Below, piece by piece: positions 7,706 to 13,512 of a DNA stretch of 15,580 bases (within the stretch, counting starts at the first letter, position 1; every line of letters starts with the position of its first letter). The stretch is from contig JAFGPY010000185.1 of assembly GCA_016935955.1 (NCBI GenBank), positions 1 to 15,580 of the forward strand, in the 5' to 3' direction. The position numbers were made by a program, and so were the translations under genes. This DNA is from Planctomycetota bacterium. Lineage in GTDB: Bacteria > Planctomycetota > Phycisphaerae > FEN-1346 > JAACEH01. Below the pieces are notes generated by a model. That model was not told the DNA's origin. It saw only the letters and a list, made by a program, of their open reading frames with translations, and did not search any database.

Positions 7706-8389
7706 ATGAAACGTTTCGCGGTTATCGGTCTCGGTCGATTCGGTCGTCGCCTGGCGGCCAGTCTGACGGAATACGGCCATGAGGTCATCGCCATTGACAC
7801 GCGGCACGACACGGTCGAGGAGGCCCGCGATGAAGTGGCCCTGGCGGTGCGCCTGGACGCCACGGACCCAGCGGCGCTGCGGTCGCAGGGCGTCGAGAAG
7901 GTGGACGCCGCGATCGTGACCATCGGCGAGCACTTCGAGGCCAATGCCCTGGCCACGGCGACACTGAAGGAGATCGGCATCCGCCTGGTGATCAGCCGGG
8001 CCAGCACACCGATCCAGACGAAGATTCTCCAGCGCATCGGCGCCGACCAGGTGATCTGCCCCGAGGACGAAAGCGCCGTCCGCCTGGGCCGGCAACTGTC
8101 GAATCCCCACATCATGGAATTCGTCGAGTTGTCCGAAGGGCACAGCCTCATGCAGGTCAAAGCCCCGAAGCCCTTCCACAACAAAACCCTGGCCCAGATT
8201 GACCTCCGCAAGAAGTTCAAGGTCAACCTCGTGGCCATCAAGAAGCAGGTCAGCGCCGTGAGGGCCCAGGGCGAAGAGACCGTCGAGGAACAGGTCATCG
8301 ATGTGCCCATGGCCGACACCGTGATTCGTCCCGACGACATCCTGGTGCTGGTTGGCGCGACGGAGAACCTGGCCCGCCTGCCCCAGTAG
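7706..8389 (+). CDS. trkA: Trk/Ktr potassium uptake regulatory subunit (RCK protein)
   Basis: Cytoplasmic nucleotide-binding subunit that assembles as a ring under the TrkH pore and gates it in response to NAD(H) or ATP/ADP. The 227 residues hold one RCK-N domain, with the Rossmann loop GLGRFG (8-13) and Asp31 at the end of the second strand, which suits adenosine-ribose binding, and one C-terminal RCK-C/TrkA-C domain (about 140-225) ending in DTVIRPDDILVLVG. This single-copy layout is that of KtrA or half of E. coli TrkA. AGAGGTG sits 5 bases before the ATG, and only 18 bases separate it from trkH, so the pair is clearly one operon. Confidence 0.95.
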   Translation: MKRFAVIGLGRFGRRLAASLTEYGHEVIAIDTRHDTVEEARDEVALAVRLDATDPAALRSQGVEKVDAAIVTIGEHFEANALATATLKEIGIRLVISRASTPIQTKILQRIGADQVICPEDESAVRLGRQLSNPHIMEFVELSEGHSLMQVKAPKPFHNKTLAQIDLRKKFKVNLVAIKKQVSAVRAQGEETVEEQVIDVPMADTVIRPDDILVLVGATENLARLPQ

Positions 8390-8407
8390 CCGCGACCGTG
8401 AAAGACG

Positions 8408-8443
8408 AGTCCCTCACCAGCCATGGCCGGTGAGGGACTTTTT
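8408..8443 (+). terminator. Strong terminator between convergent trkA and rpiB
   Basis: An 11-bp perfect stem AGTCCCTCACC (8408-8418) / GGTGAGGGACT (8429-8439) is followed by TTTTT (8439-8443). It terminates the plus-strand trk transcript. Read from the minus strand the stem is followed by CGTCTTTC, a weaker tail, so it may also act on rpiB transcripts. Confidence 0.9.
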
Positions 8444-8476
8444 CGTGCGCGTTACTTGTCCGAACGACAACCCGGG

Positions 8477-8983
8477 TTAACCTTTCTTGCGATGCCCCTT
8501 CGGATGCGTCTCGGTCGGCTTCTCCTTGACCTCGAAGGCGTCCAGGCCTTCCTCGACCTTCATCATCTTCTGGATGCGCCGCTCATGGCGCCCGCCCTCA
8601 AACTCCGTAGCCATCCAGATCTCGACCATCCGCCGCATCAGTTCGTCGCCCAGCAGGTCTCCCGCCATGCATAGTACATTGGCGTCATTGTGGCGACGAC
8701 TCATCTCGGCGGTCAGTTCATCGTGACACAGGGCCGCCCGAATGCCCCTGACCTTGTTAGCCGTCATGCACATACCGATGCCCGAGCCGCACAGGAGTAT
8801 TCCCCGGTCGACCTCGTTGCGGCTGACCACGGCGCAGACCGGCACCGCGATGTCGGGATAGTCGGTCGATTGGTCCTCGTGCGTCCCGAAGTCGGAAACG
8901 TCGTGCCCCATCTGGGTCAGAAACCGCTTGATGGCTTCCTTGGCCTGGTGTCCGCGGTGATCACTGCCGATGGCTACTTTCAT
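8477..8983 (-). CDS. rpiB: Ribose-5-phosphate isomerase B
   Basis: Interconverts ribose 5-phosphate and ribulose 5-phosphate in the non-oxidative pentose phosphate pathway; some relatives use allose phosphate. Family signatures are GSDHRG with Asp8/His9, CGSGIGM with the catalytic base Cys65, NKVRGIRAAL (76-85), and His98-Asn99 in the RRHNDANVL segment. The core ends near residue 150 and a short Lys/Glu-rich tail brings the protein to 168, slightly longer than the usual 145-150. The start codon overlaps the stop of the upstream fusion gene as ATGA, indicating translational coupling. I saw no separate promoter. Confidence 0.95.
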   Translation of the reverse strand: MKVAIGSDHRGHQAKEAIKRFLTQMGHDVSDFGTHEDQSTDYPDIAVPVCAVVSRNEVDRGILLCGSGIGMCMTANKVRGIRAALCHDELTAEMSRRHNDANVLCMAGDLLGDELMRRMVEIWMATEFEGGRHERRIQKMMKVEEGLDAFEVKEKPTETHPKGHRKKG

Positions 8984-10122
8984 GCGAAACGCTCCTCCAC
9001 TCGCTTTCTGACTGCCGCCTCGATCTGATCGGCCGAGGCCTTGTACACTTCGGGACCGCCACCCAGCGGGTCCTGGGTATCGCGGCCATCAGGGTCGAGC
9101 ATAAAAGTCTTGTCGGCGGCCTCCGGCGTCAACGCCAGCACCGCGTCACGATGCGAAGCCGTCATGCAGAAGATGGCATCGGCCTCGCGAATCCGTTCGA
9201 CCGACACCGGGGTCGTCCGGTGACCATCCAGACTGCCGCCGCGACGGCGAATCTCGTTGCGGGCTTCCTCGGAGGCCTCGCGGCCGGGAGGAGCGAAAAC
9301 CCCTGCCGACAGAATCTTGATGCCGTGCTCGCCCTCCAGCTGGTCGTCCCGACAACCCAGCCGCCGCGCCACCTCCATCCGTGCCAGAGCGGCCGCCATG
9401 GGACTGCGGCAACTGTTCCCCGTACAGACAAACAGCAGCGTCATGCTCAGCAGCTTCTCCAGATAACGCTGCGACAGCACGCCTTCGCGAATGACGCTCC
9501 ACTGATCGTCGCGAACGCGGACGATCGTGCTCGGAGCCGCGTAACGCGTCGTCCCGGCGTCGACAATCAGCGGCACGCGACCGTCGAGGTCTCGTGCGGC
9601 CGCAACGGCATCGTACGGCGGCGCATTGCCCATCAGATTGGCGCTGGACGCCACCACGGGAACGCCGGCCATCCTGAGGATTCGCGTGGCGATGTCGTGG
9701 GCCGGACACCTCAACCCCACCGTGCCGTCGTGGTAGACAAGTTCGGGAATGGGCGGTTCGATGGCCGGTGCCCTGCTCTTCCACAACTGCGGATCGAACA
9801 CCTGCGGGGCGTCAAGAATCAGCGTCAGCGGGCCAGGCCATGTCTTTCGCAAGAACCGACGCGCCAGCCGCGACGCGTGGTCGACGTAAGCCTCTGCGTC
9901 GGAACCAGTTGCGACATGCACGGTGAACGGCTTGCGCTGTGGGCGACCCTTGACCTGCCGCAAGGCCTCGATCGCCTCGCGGCTGGCGGCCGACGCGCCG
10001 ACGCCGTAGACCGTCTCGGTTGGGAAGACGACCACCTGCCCATCGTGCAGCAACTCGGCCGCCTCGCGGCAGATTTCGTCTATGTTGCTGTCCTGCGAAC
10101 ATTTAGCGATGCGGGTGTGCAT
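8980..10122 (-). CDS. Fusion of Sua5/TsaC (YrdC) threonylcarbamoyl-AMP synthase with a low-molecular-weight (YwlE-like) protein phosphatase
   Basis: A 380-residue, two-domain cytoplasmic protein. Residues about 14-215 are a YrdC domain: PTETVYG (34-40), KGRP (58-61), WPGPLT (95-100), RCPAH (138-142), SSAN (159-162). It should make threonylcarbamoyl-AMP from threonine, bicarbonate and ATP for the t6A37 modification of ANN-decoding tRNAs. Residues 227-380 are a complete low-molecular-weight phosphatase: catalytic loop CTGNSCRS with nucleophile Cys233 and Arg239, then SAGVFAPPG, and the acid motif with Asp351-Pro352 followed by LGGG. The loop and the SAGVFA and DPxGG segments resemble Bacillus YwlE, a protein-arginine phosphatase. 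No stop or frame break separates the domains, although an internal ATG lies at the boundary (codon at 9444-9442). AAGGAG is 14 bases from the ATG; an in-frame CTG three codons upstream would be better spaced. rpiB follows with ATGA overlap. Confidence 0.92.
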   Translation of the reverse strand: MHTRIAKCSQDSNIDEICREAAELLHDGQVVVFPTETVYGVGASAASREAIEALRQVKGRPQRKPFTVHVATGSDAEAYVDHASRLARRFLRKTWPGPLTLILDAPQVFDPQLWKSRAPAIEPPIPELVYHDGTVGLRCPAHDIATRILRMAGVPVVASSANLMGNAPPYDAVAAARDLDGRVPLIVDAGTTRYAAPSTIVRVRDDQWSVIREGVLSQRYLEKLLSMTLLFVCTGNSCRSPMAAALARMEVARRLGCRDDQLEGEHGIKILSAGVFAPPGREASEEARNEIRRRGGSLDGHRTTPVSVERIREADAIFCMTASHRDAVLALTPEAADKTFMLDPDGRDTQDPLGGGPEVYKASADQIEAAVRKRVEERFA

Positions 10123-10170
10123 GTGCCGCAGCCGAACTCCTTGAGTCTGTGACGTGAGACGCCGGCAACC

Positions 10171-10199
10171 ATTAAACTTGAAAACCGAAGTCCGGTCAA
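10171..10199 (-). promoter_or_regulatory. Promoter for the sua5-phosphatase/rpiB operon
   Basis: On the minus strand TTGACC (10199-10194) is followed after 17 bases by TTTAAT (10176-10171). Transcription would start near 10164, giving a leader of about 42 bases that contains the AAGGAG site. Confidence 0.7.
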
Positions 10200-10217
10200 G
10201 GCCAATCGGACATGGAA

Positions 10218-10240
10218 GGCCACAGATCGCTCCCGTGGCC
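10218..10240. repeat. Inverted repeat in the divergent promoter region
   Basis: GGCCAC (10218-10223) and GTGGCC (10235-10240), separated by 11 bases, lie between the two divergent promoters of the phosphatase fusion and the HAD gene. It could be a regulator site or chance; support is weak. Confidence 0.2.
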
Positions 10241-10283
10241 GGACACTCTCCGACAGCCGCAACCCCGGTCGGTCGCTGCGGCC

Positions 10284-10312
10284 TTGACTTCGGCGGCCTC
10301 AGCAGCGATCAT
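10284..10312 (+). promoter_or_regulatory. Candidate promoter for the HAD phosphatase
   Basis: TTGACT (10284-10289), 17 bases, then GATCAT (10307-10312, four of six consensus bases). Transcription would start near 10319, just 20 bases before the ATG and upstream of the AGGAG site. Confidence 0.45.
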
Positions 10313-10338
10313 GCCGTGGATTCCCCAGGAGTGCGACA

Positions 10339-10917
10339 ATGGCCTTGAGAACCATGCTTTTTGACTTGGACGGCACGATCACGCGGCCGCTGCTGGATTT
10401 CCCGGCCATCAAGCGCGAGATCGGCATTCCGACCACGTCCTTCATCCTCGAAGTTATGGAGACCATGACCCCGGCCGAACGCGACCGGGCCATGAGCATC
10501 GTCGAGCGGCACGAGCAGGAGGCCGCCGAGAGGTCCGAGTTGAACGACGGCGTAAAGTCCCTGCTGGCGGAATTGCAGTGCCGCGGCATCCTGACGGGCA
10601 TCATCACGCGAAACAGCCGCCGCAGTTGCGAGACCGTGTTCCATCGCCACAACCTGCAGTTCTCCACACTCGTCTGCCGCGACTGCGCCCCGGCCAAACC
10701 CTCACCCGACGGGATCCTGTTGGCCTTGCAGCACCTGAAGGCCTCCCCTTCCTCGGCCGTTTATGTCGGCGACCACCTGATCGACCTGAAGGCCGGCCAC
10801 GCCGCGGGGACGCGCACCGTCCTGGTCACCAACGGGCACGACAACGGATTCGACGTGGAGGCTGATTTCGTCGTCCACAGCCCCGCCGACATCATTGGCC
10901 TGCTGGACGAGTTGTAG
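10339..10917 (+). CDS. HAD-superfamily phosphatase (subfamily IA, phosphoglycolate-phosphatase-like)
   Basis: A 192-residue cytoplasmic hydrolase with all four HAD motifs. Motif I is FDLDGT (nucleophile Asp9, acid/base Asp11), motif II is the Thr in GIITRNS, motif III is the Lys in AKPSPDGI, and motif IV is VGDHLIDLKAG with metal-binding aspartates. The helical cap between motif I and the core (about residues 18-75) places it in subfamily IA with phosphoglycolate phosphatase, PpaX and relatives; the substrate cannot be read from sequence. AGGAG lies 7 bases ahead of the ATG. Two cysteines (VCRDCAPAKP) sit just before motif III, an unusual but uninterpreted feature. It diverges from the Sua5 fusion and is followed by a promoter for the next operon, so it appears to be a single-gene unit. 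Confidence 0.88.
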   Translation: MALRTMLFDLDGTITRPLLDFPAIKREIGIPTTSFILEVMETMTPAERDRAMSIVERHEQEAAERSELNDGVKSLLAELQCRGILTGIITRNSRRSCETVFHRHNLQFSTLVCRDCAPAKPSPDGILLALQHLKASPSSAVYVGDHLIDLKAGHAAGTRTVLVTNGHDNGFDVEADFVVHSPADIIGLLDEL

Positions 10918-10928
10918 CACGGAGCGCG

Positions 10929-10957
10929 TTGGGAAACGGCCGTCGGTCTGCTATAAT
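10929..10957 (+). promoter_or_regulatory. Promoter of the Lol-like ABC operon
   Basis: TTGGGA (10929-10934), a 17-base spacer, and a perfect TATAAT (10952-10957). Transcription would start near 10964, leaving a leader of about 40 bases with GAGAGG 5 bases before the ATG at 11004. The promoter begins 12 bases after the HAD stop codon. Confidence 0.75.
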
Positions 10958-11003
10958 CCCCACACGATCAGAGTGGAAGCCCCCGAACCAAAGAGAGGTT
11001 GCC

Positions 11004-12098
11004 ATGGCATCCTACCTGGCCCTGAAGAATCTGCGATTGCGCAAGGCCCGCACGATCATCAGCGTCGTGGCGGTCGGCGTGGGCATCATGACCCTGCTGG
11101 TGGTTCGCGGCTTGGCCGTGGGCACCATCGGCGAAGTGGCCCAGCGGATGAACAGCGTTCGGGCCGACTTGCTCGTCTTCGACAAGAGCCACAACACCAT
11201 GATTCACAGCCTGACCATGCGGCCGGGATATGTCGAGCGCATCAGCGCCATGCCGGGCGTCGAGCGCGTGGTGCCCGTGCTGAACGAGTCGATCCGACTT
11301 GCCGGCCAGTCGCAGACGATCTTCGCCGTGCCGGCAACGGCATTCGACACCTTTGCCAGCACCGAACGCTTCGTCGAGGGCAGACTGTTCGCCCCCGACT
11401 CCATGGAGATGATCATCGACACGGTTCTGGCCCGCGAAGCCGACCTGCACGTGGGCGACGAACTGGAGTTCCGCAGTGATAAGTATTACATCACGGGCAT
11501 CGTCAAAGAAGGCGTGGCCGGCCGCGTCTTCATGTCGTATGAGACGATGGTCCGGACGATGCAGCACGGCGAGCGGCGAGCCAACATGCTCATGGTCAAG
11601 GCCGCCTCGCCAGGGGACGTCGGAAAGGTCGCCGAGCAGATCAGAAGTATCGGCCTGATCGTCGTCGACAAGGGCAACTACTACGACGTAGTCGCCGGAG
11701 ACCTGAAGGGACTGGACGAATACACGTGGGCGACGACCGGCGTGACACTGGTCGTGAGCTTGCTGACGATTCTGCTGACCATGTTCACGATCATCCAGGA
11801 ACAGACTCGCGAGATCGGCATCCTGAAGAGCCTGGGAGCCACCAACGGCTACGTCATGCGACTGGTCCTCATGCAGAGCCTGTTGATCTGTCTGGCAGGC
11901 GTCCTGGTCGGCTATGCGTTCTCGTTTGCCGCCAGGATACCCATCAAGCTCCTCTGGCCTCTGCTCACGGTAACGTTCGACTGGTTCCTGCTCTTGATCG
12001 CCCTGGGTGTCGGCGTGGTTGGCGCTTTGCTGGGCGCCTGGTATCCCGCACACCGGGCCGCGCGGCTGGATCCGGTGGAGACGCTGAGCTACGAATAA
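11004..12098 (+). CDS. ABC transporter permease, FtsX/MacB/LolC-type
   Basis: Inner-membrane permease of 364 residues with the type VII (MacB/LolCE/FtsX) layout: one helix near the N-terminus (about 17-39), a periplasmic domain of about 200 residues, then three helices (about 243-266, 288-312, 325-350). The cytoplasmic coupling segment REIGILKSLGAT and the terminal YPAHRAARLDPVETL are hallmarks of the FtsX-like domain. Such transporters push substrates by a mechanotransmission mechanism from the periplasmic side rather than moving them through the membrane. I start it at 11004 because GAGAGG is 5 bases upstream and the predicted promoter lies between this codon and an earlier in-frame ATG. 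Only one permease gene is present, so a homodimer is expected. The ATPase follows after 45 bases. LolC/E-type, MacB-type or export of another lipid all remain possible. Confidence 0.88.
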   Translation: MASYLALKNLRLRKARTIISVVAVGVGIMTLLVVRGLAVGTIGEVAQRMNSVRADLLVFDKSHNTMIHSLTMRPGYVERISAMPGVERVVPVLNESIRLAGQSQTIFAVPATAFDTFASTERFVEGRLFAPDSMEMIIDTVLAREADLHVGDELEFRSDKYYITGIVKEGVAGRVFMSYETMVRTMQHGERRANMLMVKAASPGDVGKVAEQIRSIGLIVVDKGNYYDVVAGDLKGLDEYTWATTGVTLVVSLLTILLTMFTIIQEQTREIGILKSLGATNGYVMRLVLMQSLLICLAGVLVGYAFSFAARIPIKLLWPLLTVTFDWFLLLIALGVGVVGALLGAWYPAHRAARLDPVETLSYE

Positions 12099-12099
12099 T

Positions 12100-12115
12100 C
12101 GTCCCCTCCGGGACG
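12100..12115 (+). other. Intercistronic hairpin between permease and ATPase
   Basis: CGTCCC (12100-12105) pairs with GGGACG (12110-12115) around CTCC, starting 2 bases after the permease stop. It is followed by TCAAAAGG and has no T-tract. It is probably an mRNA stability or stoichiometry element inside the operon. Confidence 0.35.
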
Positions 12116-12143
12116 TCAAAAGGCCGGGAAGGCGGTTGCTGAG

Positions 12144-12809
12144 ATGCCGATGATTGACGTGAAGGACCTTCACAAGAGTTACCACACCCAGGACCTGGAT
12201 ACTCCGGTCCTGCACGGCATCACGCTGCAGATCGAGCGCGGCGAATTCGTGGCCCTCATGGGCCCCAGCGGCTGCGGCAAGAGCACCCTGCTCTACTGCC
12301 TCGGCCTGATGACCCATTTCGACAGCGGCTCCGTCGTGATCGACGGCACGGACGTCACCACACTGAGCGAGCCTGAGCGGGCCTGCATGCGACGAGAGCG
12401 AATGGGGTTCGTCTTCCAGCGATTCAACCTGCTGCCCGCCCTGACGGCCGAGGAGAACATCGGCCTGACGCTGCACCTTCGCGGTCAAGGCAAACACGAC
12501 GGCACCCTGGAGATGCTGCGACGGATCAACTTGGCCGACAAGCGGCACCATCGCCCGTCGGCCCTGAGCATCGGCGAACAACAGCGCGTGGCCCTGGCCC
12601 GCAGCCTTATCGGGCAACCGGCTATCCTGTTCGCCGACGAGCCGACCGGTAACCTGGATTCGGAGAACGGTGAGCGTGTGCTGACGATGCTTCGCGAGTG
12701 TCACCGCGACATGGGACAAACCATCGTCATGGTCACACACAACGAGGAGGCGGCCGGGTGGGCGGATCGCGTGGTCCGCATGCGCGACGGACGGTGCGTG
12801 GATGAGTGA
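12144..12809 (+). CDS. ABC transporter ATPase, LolD/MacB-type
   Basis: Cytoplasmic motor of 221 residues for the adjacent permease. All catalytic elements are seen: A-loop Tyr13, Walker A GPSGCGKST (40-48), Q-loop Gln92 in VFQRFNLLP, signature LSIGEQQRVALAR (141-153), Walker B ILFADEP (Asp165, Glu166), D-loop NLD (170-172) and switch His199. The signature has Ile where LolD and MacB normally have Gly (LSGGE/Q), a mild deviation. FNLLPALTAEENI after the Q-loop is typical of the LolD/MacB/FtsE group. The start at 12144 gives a normal N-terminus; the ATG at 12150 is an alternative. The ribosome site is weak (GGGAAGG about 11 bases away). The gene overlaps the next one by 8 bases (start at 12802, stop at 12807-12809). 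Confidence 0.93.
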   Translation: MPMIDVKDLHKSYHTQDLDTPVLHGITLQIERGEFVALMGPSGCGKSTLLYCLGLMTHFDSGSVVIDGTDVTTLSEPERACMRRERMGFVFQRFNLLPALTAEENIGLTLHLRGQGKHDGTLEMLRRINLADKRHHRPSALSIGEQQRVALARSLIGQPAILFADEPTGNLDSENGERVLTMLRECHRDMGQTIVMVTHNEEAAGWADRVVRMRDGRCVDE

Positions 12810-13512
12810 CAGCGGAACCGACATCCTCGACCCGCAGTTCGCCGAGGTGCGGCTGACCGCCGAGCGGCAACTGAACTTCCGTGCCTGGTTCTACCCGTTC
12901 ATCCTGTTACTTGCAGCCCTGGTGGCCTTGAGCGTTCCGTTGCTGCCCATCGACCGCCAGTGGACGTTCCTGGCCATGCTGCTGGGCTACATGTCGATGG
13001 CCTGCACGTTCTTCCCGCTGCCGACGACGCCCGCCGTGGTGCTGGCCGCTTCGCCCGACGCCCTGGGCCTGAACCCTTGGCTGCTCGCGCTGGTCTGCAC
13101 GGCCGGAACGTGCATCGCCAACATGCATGACTACTACCTCGTCACGTTTTTCTACCGCTTTCGCCCGGTGCGGCGTATCCGCAAGACGGCCCTCTACGTG
13201 AAGGCTGCCCGCTGGTTCGACCGGGCACCCTTCGTCACTCTGACGGCGGCAAGCTTCCTGCCGATTCCCATCGACTTCGTTCGCCTCCTGGCTATCAGCC
13301 AGGGCTACAGACGACACAAGTTCTTGTTGGCCAGTGCGTTAGGCCGATGGCCACGATACTTCCTGCTGGCCTATTTCACCGACCGGTTTGACCTTGGCTG
13401 GCAATGGATCCTGGCCGTGCTGGCCGTCACGGTGCTCATCGGGCTGTGGCGTGGGCTGCCGCGCATCGTTCGTGTTCTTTCCAGCTTGAAAGCAAAGGAG
13501 CAGGCAGCATGA
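12802..13512 (+). CDS. VTT/DedA-like (YqaA-type) multi-pass membrane protein
   Basis: A 236-residue inner-membrane protein with about five hydrophobic segments. After a 25-residue polar N-terminus come helices near 28-50 and 54-75. A proline-rich FFPLPTTPAVVLAAS stretch resembles a VTT re-entrant loop, and an AGTCIANMHDYYL helix follows. A second SFLPIPIDFVRLLAISQG re-entrant-like unit is followed by a GRWPRYFLLAYF helix. The two P-rich half-repeats and the terminal Gly-Arg-x2-Arg-Tyr helix suit the YqaA/SNARE-associated VTT family, several members of which move or scramble phospholipids. It is locked between the ABC ATPase (8-base overlap) and the LolA-like gene (ATGA overlap), so it is very probably made in step with them. 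Assignment is by pattern only; a distinct unnamed family is possible. Confidence 0.65.
   Translation: MSDSGTDILDPQFAEVRLTAERQLNFRAWFYPFILLLAALVALSVPLLPIDRQWTFLAMLLGYMSMACTFFPLPTTPAVVLAASPDALGLNPWLLALVCTAGTCIANMHDYYLVTFFYRFRPVRRIRKTALYVKAARWFDRAPFVTLTAASFLPIPIDFVRLLAISQGYRRHKFLLASALGRWPRYFLLAYFTDRFDLGWQWILAVLAVTVLIGLWRGLPRIVRVLSSLKAKEQAA

Noticed and set aside
6698..8179. Minus-strand open frame of about 493 codons opposite trkH-trkA
   Set aside because: Composition is typical of an antisense shadow; the plus strand carries all TrkH and TrkA motifs and a proper operon structure.
8423..8674. Short plus-strand frame starting inside the terminator after trkA
   Set aside because: Its start codon lies in the loop of the terminator hairpin and the frame is antisense to rpiB.
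9442..9444. Separate phosphatase gene starting at the internal ATG on the minus strand
   Set aside because: The frame is continuous with the Sua5 domain with no stop codon, so a fusion is the simplest reading; internal initiation cannot be excluded.
9151..10152. Plus-strand frame of about 333 codons opposite the Sua5-phosphatase gene
   Set aside because: No recognisable motif, no ribosome site, and the opposite strand encodes two complete enzyme domains with a promoter.
10929..11003. Extended N-terminus of the ABC permease from an upstream start
   Set aside because: The region holds the -35 and -10 boxes, and the ATG at 11004 has a good ribosome site.
10968..12824. Minus-strand open frame of about 618 codons opposite the ABC permease and ATPase
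   Set aside because: It is His/Gln/Asp-rich with no domain pattern, and it is the antisense shadow of two well-supported ABC genes with intact motifs. Long antisense frames are expected at this GC content.
13404..13508. Extended N-terminus of the LolA-like protein from an ATG within the VTT gene
   Set aside because: It would place a signal peptide internally. The ATG at 13509 has AAAGGAG and an immediate, well-formed signal peptide.
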